Below are positions 1-7,564 of a DNA stretch of 33,067 nucleotides, one piece after another. The notes under the pieces are model-generated. The model made no database searches. It saw only the letters and a list, made by a program, of their open reading frames with translations, and was not told the origin of the DNA. A program made the translations under genes and the position numbers. Every line of letters starts with the position of its first letter. Position 1 is the stretch's first letter. The DNA comes from Chlamydiae bacterium RIFCSPLOWO2_12_FULL_49_12. GTDB taxonomy: Bacteria > Chlamydiota > Chlamydiia > Chlamydiales > Rhabdochlamydiaceae. Location: positions 1-33,067 of the forward strand of contig MGME01000021.1 in assembly GCA_001796315.1 (NCBI GenBank), read 5' to 3'.

Positions 1-103
1 TATTTGGAGAGTTTTTACTACTCCGTTTTTAAGGAGCAACCACTTTTCACATCTCGCCTTCAAAAGCAAGCGCGATTACAGTATGTCGAGAACAGGAGAA
101 AGG

Positions 104-493
104 ATGAAACATGGTCTGATTTCCATAAGAGGAGTCATCATCTGCGGGCTCTTTTTGTGCTTCTATGCTCTTCCCGCATCGTGTGAAAATGCAGGCGAGA
201 GCGAGCAACAGGAGCGCGATCGCCTCCGTCAACAAGAGCTGGATCTCAGCCTCAAAGAGTATGACAAACGGCGCTCGGAATATGTCGAAGAGATTAGAAA
301 GCAGCAAGAGGAGATCCTCAAGGAGTATAATCCCTTGGATTATGCAGGGCTTCCCCCTCCTCCAAACGCCCCTGAAGAGAAAGGGTGGCCCAAAAGGGAG
401 GATATGCCGGAGCACGTACAAAAACGCGCGTTAGCGATGGAAAAAAAAGAGAAGCGTTCCTTTGTGTATACTCAGTCAGGTAGTAAAGAATAG
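104..493 (+). CDS. Small secreted or lipoprotein-like hypothetical protein
   Basis: I do not recognise the family. The predicted 129-residue product starts MKHGLISIRG, followed by a hydrophobic stretch (VIICGLFLCFYALPASC) that looks like a signal peptide. The Cys at the end sits in a poor lipobox (PASC), so a lipoprotein is possible but weak. The mature part is highly charged, rich in Glu, Gln, Arg and Lys, and probably helical or coiled-coil for about 50 residues. A Pro-rich patch (GLPPPPNAPEE) and a basic tail follow. I chose the ATG at 104 over the in-frame ATG at 83 because AGGAGAAAGG lies directly upstream of 104 and nothing similar precedes 83. The frame stays open to the left edge, so a longer gene cannot be excluded. 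It converges on the HD-domain gene with a gap of about 28 bp and no clear terminator. Confidence 0.6.
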   Translation: MKHGLISIRGVIICGLFLCFYALPASCENAGESEQQERDRLRQQELDLSLKEYDKRRSEYVEEIRKQQEEILKEYNPLDYAGLPPPPNAPEEKGWPKREDMPEHVQKRALAMEKKEKRSFVYTQSGSKE

Positions 494-521
494 AGCTCTT
501 GCATCACCTCGAGTATATATG

Positions 522-2651
522 TCAATGCTTGTCCGGGTACTTCACACGAAGATGATGGGCGACAAGAAGAGTTTGAACCATCGACTTTTTCACTCTTCCC
601 AGTTCATCAAAAGTGAGGCGACATTCATCAAACTGCCCTTCATCGGCTTTTTCTTTGACCAAGCGATCGATCAGATCTTCGATCATGGTTTCATGAATCT
701 CCGTTAGGGAGCGCGAAGCGGCCTCGACACTATCGGCAATCATGAGGATGGCCGACTCTTTACTTTTAGGTTTGGGCCCGGGATAACGAAATTGGGATTC
801 ATCGACCTTGGACGGATCTCCTCCCATCTGTTCGACCTGTTTGCAATAAAAGTAATAGACAAGAGTCGTCCCGTGATGCTCACGAATGATGTCGATAAAA
901 CTTCCGGGAAGATGGTATTTGCGGGCGAGGCCCTCTCCTTCCTTCACATGGGAGATGACCACCTGCGTCGATTCTAAGGGCGTGAGGAGATGGTGAATAT
1001 TCAGTCCTCCGAGCTGATTTTCGGTAAAATAGTGAGGATTGAAGAGTTTGCCGATATCATGGTAGAGGGTGGAGACGCGGCAAAAGAGATCATTGGCGCC
1101 GATTGTCCTCGCGGCCGTCTCTGCAAGATTTCCGACGACCAGAGAGTGCTGATAGGTGCCGGGCGCCTCCACGCTTAAGCGCCGCAAGAGTTCGTTATTG
1201 GGATCCATATACTCCATCAGTCCCATATCGGTCATCACATCAAAGAGAGATTCGAAAAGAGGAAGAATTCCAATGACGAGGATAGCCGTCACGATCATAA
1301 AGGCGAGCGAACTCGAAAGGTTAATGGCCAGATTGAGACTCCATATCCGGTTTTGAAGCAGGCTATAGGCAAAGATGACCGGAATGGTGGCGAGCCACAC
1401 CTTTCCACAGACGGCAAAGATCTCCTTTCTCTTATGCATCTTCCTGGAACAGATAATGGCAACGAGCGCTCCAATCAGATTGATCACTAAAAAGCGATCG
1501 TGATCAAAAGCTAAAGTGACCCCTAAAATGATCGATAGAAAAGCGGAGATAAAGAAGGCGACGCTCGTTCCAAAGAGAACGCAAAGAAGCAGGCTCGCAA
1601 AGGGAACAAGGAGGGGATAGGAGATAAACTCGGCAAATTTCGTCTCCTGGTTGAGGACGAAAAACTCTGTCGCTTTGGCAAGAACCAGCGTGAGAAAGAT
1701 CACGGTTGCAAGAAGCGTGAGCTTTTGGGCAGAGCGGAGAAGATCGGGATGTTTGACGTAAAAAAAGATGATTGAGACAGAGGTAAACAAAAGAGCAAGA
1801 AGAAAACTGCCCAGGATGGGAAGAGGCTCCCATAGGGCATGCGCCTTCTTCAAGGCGTCCTTCATCGCGCGCATCATGGCAACATGCCGCAAGGTCACTT
1901 TTTCTCCGGAATCAATCAGTCGGCTCCCCGCTTCAATGCGCGTGTAGGTCTCGGGAAGACTCTCCAGGATCGCTTGCCTTAAGTTTCTCTCTGAAAGAGT
2001 ATCATTGAAAAGATTCCACTCCCGCTCTTTAAAAAATTGAATCAGAAAATCTGCTCCCTCTGCAGGGATGGGATCCCCTTCGAAGGCCTCCACTTCTATG
2101 CGCTCCCAGAAAGAAGGGTCGAGATGCAGCGGCCCGGACAAGGGTTCGGAGGGCAGTAAAAAGAACTTTTCTTTAAGAAGATCGAAATGTTTGATCTTGC
2201 TCAATGTTCTCTCATCCGTGAAACGGCTCTGCAAGAGGGCGTTCTGAAGCTGATGCACCCCAAAAAAAAGTTCTTCAAAGGTCGCTTTGGGTAATTTTTT
2301 TCGCCATTCCGGATGGTGAATGAGCTGCTCTTCTAGAGCGCGCCGCCGATTAAGGATCTCTTTTTCATCCAGCCTGTAGATCGACCCGATGTCCTGGACC
2401 GCTTGCTGATTGAGAATCCGCCCTGCGTCTTCATCCGGAAATTCAAAATCCACCTGAGCAATGAGATACCGGTCCGCGACGGACCCCAGCTCCAAAACCT
2501 CGATGCGCACCTCGCGGAAATTTAAGAAGGCAGTCAAAGCAAGCACGAAAAGAAAGCCAATGAGCAAACAAAGGGCTAATTTTCGTTCTTTTATCCAAGA
2601 AAATTTCATTCGAAACTCTTTGCGCTTCTCAATCTGATCTAATCGGGCCAT
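522..2651 (-). CDS. pgpH: PgpH/YqfF-type 7TM-HD phosphodiesterase, probable c-di-AMP hydrolase
   Basis: This is a membrane HD-domain protein of the 7TMR-HDED/7TM_7TMR_HD/HD architecture. From the chosen start it has 709 residues. One N-terminal membrane helix lies at about 25-43, followed by an extracytoplasmic region, a cluster of hydrophobic helices in the middle third, and a cytoplasmic HD domain. HD motifs visible are TYQHSLVVGN, YHDIGKL at about 530 and REHHGT. In Firmicutes this architecture (PgpH) cleaves c-di-AMP to pApA, and Chlamydiae make c-di-AMP, so that role is inferred. The start is uncertain. The frame stays open to 2876, but that extension translates the palindrome at 2654-2816 and has no ribosome site. 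ATG at 2651 lies just outside the palindrome. ATG at 2609 (MKFSW) has an AAAGAG-like site and may be the true start. It is divergent from dnaX. Confidence 0.85.
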   Translation of the reverse strand: MARLDQIEKRKEFRMKFSWIKERKLALCLLIGFLFVLALTAFLNFREVRIEVLELGSVADRYLIAQVDFEFPDEDAGRILNQQAVQDIGSIYRLDEKEILNRRRALEEQLIHHPEWRKKLPKATFEELFFGVHQLQNALLQSRFTDERTLSKIKHFDLLKEKFFLLPSEPLSGPLHLDPSFWERIEVEAFEGDPIPAEGADFLIQFFKEREWNLFNDTLSERNLRQAILESLPETYTRIEAGSRLIDSGEKVTLRHVAMMRAMKDALKKAHALWEPLPILGSFLLALLFTSVSIIFFYVKHPDLLRSAQKLTLLATVIFLTLVLAKATEFFVLNQETKFAEFISYPLLVPFASLLLCVLFGTSVAFFISAFLSIILGVTLAFDHDRFLVINLIGALVAIICSRKMHKRKEIFAVCGKVWLATIPVIFAYSLLQNRIWSLNLAINLSSSLAFMIVTAILVIGILPLFESLFDVMTDMGLMEYMDPNNELLRRLSVEAPGTYQHSLVVGNLAETAARTIGANDLFCRVSTLYHDIGKLFNPHYFTENQLGGLNIHHLLTPLESTQVVISHVKEGEGLARKYHLPGSFIDIIREHHGTTLVYYFYCKQVEQMGGDPSKVDESQFRYPGPKPKSKESAILMIADSVEAASRSLTEIHETMIEDLIDRLVKEKADEGQFDECRLTFDELGRVKKSMVQTLLVAHHLRVKYPDKH

Positions 2652-2653
2652 CT

Positions 2654-2816
2654 TATACCGAACGCTCTTCAAAAATTGGATTTTCGGCTGCGCCAAAGCC
2701 TCGGGGTTCGACGATCGCATCTCGCCCCATATTTCTAATATTAGGCGAGATGCGATCGTCGAACCGCGAGAGCTTTCGCGTTGCCCAAAACCAATTTTTG
2801 AAGTGCGTTCGGTATA
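2654..2816. repeat. 163-bp near-palindrome with TATA ends, possible MITE or leader hairpin
   Basis: Two 73-nt arms, 2654-2726 and 2744-2816, are inverted copies separated by a 17-nt AT-rich centre. The outer 26 nt (TATACCGAACGC, one mismatch, then CTTCAAAAATTGG) and the inner 22 nt (GGTTCGACGATCGCATCTCG plus CC) match almost perfectly. The middle of the arms has diverged. Inside the centre, ATATT-TCT-AATAT extends the symmetry. Both ends finish in TATA, as would be seen for an element inserted at a TA dinucleotide. It fills most of the 235-bp gap between the pgpH-like gene and dnaX and ends 3 bp from the ATG at 2651. It encodes nothing convincing. It could be a non-autonomous insertion element, a dispersed chromosomal repeat or an mRNA leader hairpin. 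Confidence 0.85.
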
Positions 2817-2886
2817 GCTTTTTCCTCTACCTTGATAATAGCAAAAAATCATAAATTGATGGGTAAGATTTTCCATCGGAGAAGGG

Positions 2887-4437
2887 ATGAAACAACAAGA
2901 AACTTATCAAATAGTTCCGCGAAAATACCGTCCCGCAACCTTTTCAGAGGTCGTCGGACAGGACGCGATCGTTACGACTTTAAAAAATAGTCTTGTTTCC
3001 AAGCGCATTCCGCATGCCTATCTCTTCTGCGGCAGCAGAGGGACGGGAAAGACCACGCTGGCGCGACTGGTCGCAAAAGCTCTCAACTGCGCAGCCCCTC
3101 TGAAAGAGTGCGACCCCTGCAATATCTGCCCCTCATGCCGGGAGATCAATGAGAGCCGCTCCCTGACTGTCATTGAGATTGACGGAGCCTCCCATCGCGG
3201 CATCGACGATATCCGGCAGATCAATGAAACGATTCACTTTACACCCCCTCCCGATCTTTGCAAGATCTACATCATCGACGAGGTCCACATGCTCACAAAA
3301 GAGGCCTTCAATGCGCTTCTCAAGAGCCTTGAAGAGCCTCCTCCGCGCGTAAAATTCTTTTTTGCAACAACAGAGCCGCATAAACTCCTTCCCACCATCA
3401 TCAGCCGCTGCCAGAGATTTGATTTGCAAAGAATTCCCATTCCCGTAATCGAACAAAAACTCAGCGTTATCGCCCAGGATCTTCACCTCTCTATCGAACA
3501 GGAGGCGCTCACCCTCATTGCTTCCAGATCCGACGGATCGCTCCGAGACGCCGAATCCCTTTTTGATCAGCTGATCAATGCCTGCCCCCCTCCCCTCTCT
3601 GCATCGGTCCTCTCCACCCTGTTGGGAATTCCCTCTAGAGAAACTCTCTTTGAGCTGGACAAAGCGGTCTTCGAGAACAATCTCTCCTTTGCCTTCGAGC
3701 TGGCAAGCCGCCTCTTTGAAGAAGGAAAGGACTTAAGCCATTTTCTGGAATCTCTTTTGGAACACTATCATACGCTCCTTCTTCTCAAGATCGCTCCCGA
3801 CCATCCCCTCCCCACGTTAAGTGAAAAAGAGTTAGCGGAGTACTTGAGGTCTGCTGCGCTCTATTCTCAAGAGCAAGGATTTTTTTTGCTGGATCTGATT
3901 GGTGAAACCATCCAACACTCTTCCAGAATCCCTTTCAAACGCCTCCAGATGGAAACCGTCCTTCTCAAAATCATCCGCTCGCGCCATGTCGCCACTCTTG
4001 CTTCGCTGACCCAAAGATTGCTGGAGCTCGAAGAGAGAGTCTCCTCTCTTTTGAACCGCAAACCCGCGCCTTCTCTAGAAAAAAAGAGCGCTGCAGCTGC
4101 TCCCTCCAAGCATGAGGATATTTCTTTACAGCCCACCCTTCTCGGCTCCGAGACCGCTCCTTTGAAGAGTGAAGAAATTCCTTTAAGAGAGAAGCCTTTC
4201 GCGCCTCTCCCTGAAGCCGCTCCTTTGAAGAGCGAAGAAATTCCTTTAAGAGAGAAGCCTTTCGCGCCTCTTCCTGAAGCTGCTCCTTTGAAGAGCGAAG
4301 AAATTCCTTTAAAGAAAAAGCCTTCTGCGCCTCTTCCTGAAGCCGAACATCCTCTCAAGGAAGGGGAGAAAAAGAGCCATTATGATACACTGATGAGGTT
4401 CACAGCCATGGAGCTGGAAGGGAGTGTAAAAAAATAG
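2887..4437 (+). CDS. dnaX: DNA polymerase III subunit gamma/tau (clamp-loader ATPase)
   Basis: This is the ATPase subunit of the replicative clamp loader. The 516-residue product has Walker A GSRGTGKTT at 49-57, a zinc module with Cys68, Cys78, Cys81 and Cys84, Walker B/sensor region DEVHMLT from 131, and an SRC arginine-finger motif (TIISRCQRF). The clamp-loader fold ends by about residue 370. From about 390 the chain is Ala/Pro/Glu/Lys-rich, low in complexity, and carries three near-identical 21-residue repeats (4156-4344). An in-frame A_AAA_AAG heptamer at codons 398-400 could yield a gamma-like short form. The start has a good ribosome site (GGAGAAGGG just before ATG). ybaB follows three bases after the stop, an order also known in Chlamydia. 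No clear promoter is visible between it and the palindrome. Confidence 0.96.
   Translation: MKQQETYQIVPRKYRPATFSEVVGQDAIVTTLKNSLVSKRIPHAYLFCGSRGTGKTTLARLVAKALNCAAPLKECDPCNICPSCREINESRSLTVIEIDGASHRGIDDIRQINETIHFTPPPDLCKIYIIDEVHMLTKEAFNALLKSLEEPPPRVKFFFATTEPHKLLPTIISRCQRFDLQRIPIPVIEQKLSVIAQDLHLSIEQEALTLIASRSDGSLRDAESLFDQLINACPPPLSASVLSTLLGIPSRETLFELDKAVFENNLSFAFELASRLFEEGKDLSHFLESLLEHYHTLLLLKIAPDHPLPTLSEKELAEYLRSAALYSQEQGFFLLDLIGETIQHSSRIPFKRLQMETVLLKIIRSRHVATLASLTQRLLELEERVSSLLNRKPAPSLEKKSAAAAPSKHEDISLQPTLLGSETAPLKSEEIPLREKPFAPLPEAAPLKSEEIPLREKPFAPLPEAAPLKSEEIPLKKKPSAPLPEAEHPLKEGEKKSHYDTLMRFTAMELEGSVKK
4080..4115 (+). other. Candidate programmed -1 frameshift site in dnaX
   Basis: A_AAA_AAG lies at 4080-4086 in exactly the phase needed for tandem -1 slippage (codons GAA AAA AAG). 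This is the heptamer used by Escherichia coli dnaX. After a -1 shift the reading continues for nine codons (ERCSCSLQA) and stops at TGA 4113-4115, giving a product of about 409 residues that lacks the tau-specific tail. The GC-rich, self-complementary bases directly downstream (GAGC...GCTC, 4086-4102) could form only a modest stem. No strong upstream anti-SD enhancer is seen. Function is inferred from analogy and position. Confidence 0.45.
4156..4344 (+). repeat. Three tandem 63-bp repeats inside dnaX
   Basis: Three head-to-tail 63-bp units (4156-4218, 4219-4281, 4282-4344) keep the reading frame and encode the 21-residue unit APLKSEEIPL-REKPFAPLPEA. Units one and two are almost identical at the base level; the third differs in a few residues (KKKPS for REKPF). 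The block lies in the disordered tail after the clamp-loader domains. It looks like recent coding-repeat expansion, so copy number may vary between strains. Confidence 0.9.
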
Positions 4438-4440
4438 GTT

Positions 4441-4743
4441 ATGGGCTCTGGATTTTCAAAACAAAAGAAGCAGATGAAGCAGTTCCAAGAACAGATGGCT
4501 CAACTGCAAGAAGAGATGGATGCAACTGAAGTCGAAGGCATGAGCGGAAATGGCCTGATCACTGTCAAACTAAACGGCAATAAAATGCTCAAAAAGATCA
4601 TGATCAAGCCCGACTGCGTCGATCCCGAAGACATTGAAGGACTTGAGGATCTGATTCAAGCCGCTTTTGAAAACGCCTTCAAAAAACTGGAAGAAAAAGA
4701 GAGCAACCTCTCTCTGCCATCAGGGTTTAACCTTCCCTTTTGA
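4441..4743 (+). CDS. ybaB: YbaB/EbfC family nucleoid-associated protein
   Basis: This is a small homodimeric DNA-binding protein of the YbaB/EbfC family, which binds DNA as a tweezer-like dimer and is commonly encoded directly after dnaX. At 100 residues it has the usual length. It has an amphipathic, Gln/Glu/Lys-rich N-terminal helix (QKKQMKQFQEQMAQLQEEM), the conserved turn GMSGNGLITVKLNG, a basic strand (KKIMIKPDCVDPED) and a C-terminal helix (LEDLIQAAFENAFKKLEE). The start is three bases after the dnaX stop, so translation is probably coupled. Its last 17 bases overlap the end of ptsI on the other strand. Confidence 0.93.
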   Translation: MGSGFSKQKKQMKQFQEQMAQLQEEMDATEVEGMSGNGLITVKLNGNKMLKKIMIKPDCVDPEDIEGLEDLIQAAFENAFKKLEEKESNLSLPSGFNLPF

Positions 4744-6511
4744 AAGCGCCCATCTTCTTTAAAATTTTCTCGCTTTCCTTCTGGGTGCGGCAAGTGAGGG
4801 CAGCTTGCGCCCAAGCTATCGCTTGCCGATACGTGCATTGCCGAACCGCTCTTTTGACTTGAGGAAGATAGCGGATCGAGCAGGAAAAAGCATCTACACC
4901 CAGACCCACGAGCAGAGGAATCAGATCCGTGCTTGTCGCAATCTCTCCGCAAAGAGTGACAGGTTTTCGAACCAGATGCGCACTTTCGATGACTCTTTGA
5001 ATCATGCGCAGCACACTGGGATGAAGGACGGAATAGGGAGTATTCATCTCAATTTGGCTGCGCTCGATGCCCAGCGTATACTGGATCAGATCGTTTGTCC
5101 CAAGGGAGAGAAAGTCGCACTCTTCGGCAATCTCTTGCGCCATCATGACGGCCGCGGGCACTTCAATCATACATCCCAGGAGCACTCGTTTCACACGAAC
5201 ATGTTGGCTCTTGAGTTCCTTTTCAATATTTCTGATCAATTTTTTTGTGAGGCGGACCTCTTCCACATTGGAAACAAAGGGCAGAAGCAGGCGCAGCTGG
5301 CCTAAAGCGCTCGCGCGCAAAAGAGCGCGTAATTGTCTCTTAAAGAGCTCTTCGTGGTTGAGTAAAAAGCGTATTCCCCGACATCCCATCCGCACCCCGA
5401 CTCTCTTGTCACAAAGAGGCAGCACTGTTGGAAATTTCTCTTCGTCTAAATCAAAAAGACGCATCGCAAGAGGAAGATTCTGACCTATCCGAAATACCTC
5501 TTGGTATGTAGAGAACTGTTTTTCCTCCAAATACAAAAACTCCTCTTCTTTGGAAAGGAGAAACTCCGTCCTGAAGAGACCCACCCCTTGCGCGCCGTAA
5601 GCGCGCATCTCTTCAAGTTCTAAAACAGAGCCCACATTGGCATAGAGGGGGACCGAGCGGCCATCTAAAGTTTGTGAAGGAAGCAGCGTCTCAGAATCGA
5701 GCTGCCGCGTGCGCTTTTTTAACAGCAGTTGCAATCTGCGATGCTCCTTTAATGTCTTGTCAGTCGGATTAATGATCACATCCCCTGTCCGCCCGTTTAC
5801 AATCACACATTCTCCCTGGACACTCTTAAAAAGCTGTGTATCGATGCTGGCGACAAAGGGAATTCCCTTGGAACGGGCAATGAGGGCCGCATGAGAGCTG
5901 CCTCCCCCTTTCTGGGTCACGAAGGCGCTCACGCGGCTCGCTTGAGCCTCTGCCGTCTCGGAAGGAGCAAGCTCCTTGGCAAAGATGACGGCGTTTTGAG
6001 GAATTTGCGCAAAGCGATCTCTTGTTTTTGGCCGCAGATGGTTTAAAACACGATGGGACAAATCGATCACATCGATGACACGTTGTTGAAAGAGGGAGTC
6101 TTGCACCTGACTCAGCTTCTCTTGATAATCGGCCATCACAGAGCGAAAGACCACCTCCGTATTCTGCTTCATCTTTCTGATCATCTCCTCCATGTGCGTG
6201 GTCATCAGAGGATCGCTGAGCATTTGAATATGGGCATCAATGATCTCTCTCGCGTCAGTCGATCCCTCCTTTTCGAGCTTCTCCTGGAGTTGCTTTAAAT
6301 CTTCTCGGCTTAAAGTAAGAGCCTTGCGATATCGCAAGATCTCATTTTCAACCTCCTCATGAGGAATAGAGACTTCAGGATCACTCTCTTCTTCCTCAAA
6401 AGAGCCGAGGAAAAAGGGTCTTCCAATGGCGATCCCTTCGCTGACGGGAGCTCCCTGCAGGCGGCGCTCTTCCCGATCGTAGAGGCGTGTGGGCTCGGAA
6501 AGCTCTTCCAT
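4727..6511 (-). CDS. ptsI: Phosphoenolpyruvate-protein phosphotransferase (PTS enzyme I)
   Basis: Enzyme I takes phosphate from PEP and passes it to the His of HPr. The 594-residue product has the N-terminal swivelling domain with GGGSSHAALIARSKG, whose His at about 207 is the phosphorylated residue. The TIM-barrel PEP-binding domain shows GVGLFRTEFL, LRALLRAS, LSLGTNDLIQYTLG and LCGEIATS with the catalytic Cys. The N-terminus is about 15-20 residues longer than usual before GAPVSEGIAIG. The ATG overlaps the hprK stop by one base (TAATG) and has GGGAG upstream, so it is translated with hprK. Chlamydiae usually lack a full set of sugar permeases, so the system is probably regulatory. No HPr gene lies between the two genes or elsewhere in the window. 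Confidence 0.95.
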   Translation of the reverse strand: MEELSEPTRLYDREERRLQGAPVSEGIAIGRPFFLGSFEEEESDPEVSIPHEEVENEILRYRKALTLSREDLKQLQEKLEKEGSTDAREIIDAHIQMLSDPLMTTHMEEMIRKMKQNTEVVFRSVMADYQEKLSQVQDSLFQQRVIDVIDLSHRVLNHLRPKTRDRFAQIPQNAVIFAKELAPSETAEAQASRVSAFVTQKGGGSSHAALIARSKGIPFVASIDTQLFKSVQGECVIVNGRTGDVIINPTDKTLKEHRRLQLLLKKRTRQLDSETLLPSQTLDGRSVPLYANVGSVLELEEMRAYGAQGVGLFRTEFLLSKEEEFLYLEEKQFSTYQEVFRIGQNLPLAMRLFDLDEEKFPTVLPLCDKRVGVRMGCRGIRFLLNHEELFKRQLRALLRASALGQLRLLLPFVSNVEEVRLTKKLIRNIEKELKSQHVRVKRVLLGCMIEVPAAVMMAQEIAEECDFLSLGTNDLIQYTLGIERSQIEMNTPYSVLHPSVLRMIQRVIESAHLVRKPVTLCGEIATSTDLIPLLVGLGVDAFSCSIRYLPQVKRAVRQCTYRQAIAWAQAALTCRTQKESEKILKKMGAFKREG

Positions 6512-7485
6512 TACCCTTTCTCCCTGAGAATGCTTTGAAGACGAGACCCTTGTTTTTTTTGCTTTTTAGCAATCGCTTGCAAGAGTTTTGTATTAAACTC
6601 CTTGGCGGAATCGAGCCCCCTCTTTTTAAGGCGATGGTTCAACGCAATGGTCTCCAGCAAAAGAACGACATCTCTTCCGGGCTTCAATGGAAGAAGATGG
6701 ATGGGCACTTTGACTCCCAGCATCTCACAATACTTTTCCTCTAGTCCAACGCGATCATAAAAGTGGCGGTCATCCCATGCCTCCAATTTAACGATTAAGT
6801 CAATACTCTTGCGGTCGCGCACACAAACGGCTCCATATAGATGGGCAACATTGATAATCCCAATTCCGCGAATCTCCATCAGGTGACGGGTCAGTTCCGG
6901 TCCCGATCCCTCTAAAATATTGCCTTCCCGGACGCCAATCTGCACGATGTCATCCGAGATGAGGCGGTGGCCATGCTCAATCAGACCAAGCGCCGTCTCA
7001 CTCTTTCCAATGGCAGAATCTCCCTGAATGAGAACCCCCACTCCGAATGCCTCTACAAGAGTCCCATGGCAGGTCATGGCGGGAGAAGTCTCCCTCTTAA
7101 GCAAAGAAGAGATGCGAGAGGAGAGATCCCTCGTCGTCAGAGGAGAGCGAAAGAGAGGGATGCGTCGCTTTTTACAGGAGGCTATCAACTCTTGAGGAGG
7201 AACGAGCCGTCTCGACACAATCACGAGCGGCGTCTTTTGGGTCAAGATGCCATCCAGGCGCACTCTAGAAAGCTCGAGGCTGAGCTCTCTTAAGTAGAGG
7301 ATCTCCGCCTTTCCAAAGATGAGGATCCTGTCTGGAGAATAGGTCTTCAAAAAACCCGTCAACCCCAAACCGGGCCGGTGCACTTCAGGTGTTTTAATCT
7401 TTTTTTTAAGCCCCTCTCCGCCCGCCACTAATTGAAGAGTCAAGTCGCGTTGATAATTTTTAAAGAAATGAGCGACATCTAACAT
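6511..7485 (-). CDS. hprK: HPr kinase/phosphorylase
   Basis: This bifunctional enzyme phosphorylates and dephosphorylates a Ser of HPr. The 324 residues match the usual length. The N-terminal domain runs to about 130, followed by the conserved CHGTLVEAFG around His140, the P-loop GDSAIGKSE at 155-163, the acidic pair in LISDDIVQI at 178-179, and the family signature LMEIRGIGIINV around 203-213. The start has AAGGA about seven bases upstream of ATG. ptsI follows with a one-base overlap, so the two form an operon. The P-loop has Ala where many homologues have Gly (GDSGIGKSE), a mild change that should not abolish nucleotide binding. Confidence 0.95.
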   Translation of the reverse strand: MLDVAHFFKNYQRDLTLQLVAGGEGLKKKIKTPEVHRPGLGLTGFLKTYSPDRILIFGKAEILYLRELSLELSRVRLDGILTQKTPLVIVSRRLVPPQELIASCKKRRIPLFRSPLTTRDLSSRISSLLKRETSPAMTCHGTLVEAFGVGVLIQGDSAIGKSETALGLIEHGHRLISDDIVQIGVREGNILEGSGPELTRHLMEIRGIGIINVAHLYGAVCVRDRKSIDLIVKLEAWDDRHFYDRVGLEEKYCEMLGVKVPIHLLPLKPGRDVVLLLETIALNHRLKKRGLDSAKEFNTKLLQAIAKKQKKQGSRLQSILREKG

Positions 7486-7564
7486 CTAACATTCCTTAGC
7501 TCTCAGCAAAGTCAAGGGTACGTTAAATTACAAAAAAAATCCATCGCTTCTCTACACTCTCTTT

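Noticed and set aside
4-186. 60-residue frame at the left edge
   Set aside because: It overlaps the secreted-protein gene for most of its length, has no recognisable composition and begins at a non-ATG codon.
2652-2876. N-terminal extension of the PgpH-like protein up to ATG 2876
   Set aside because: It translates the 163-bp palindrome, has no ribosome site and adds residues unlike the family before the first membrane helix.
4156-4344. Tandem repeats considered as a CRISPR-like array
   Set aside because: Units are adjacent without spacers, keep the reading frame and encode a protein repeat.
3867-4358. 163-residue frame antisense to the dnaX tail
   Set aside because: Its Gly/Ser/Phe repeats are only the antisense reading of the 63-bp coding repeats.
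7553-7558. TACACT as a -10 box giving a leaderless comEC
   Set aside because: No -35 box is at a suitable distance (TTACAA is 19 bp away). Kept only as a remark in the comEC entry.
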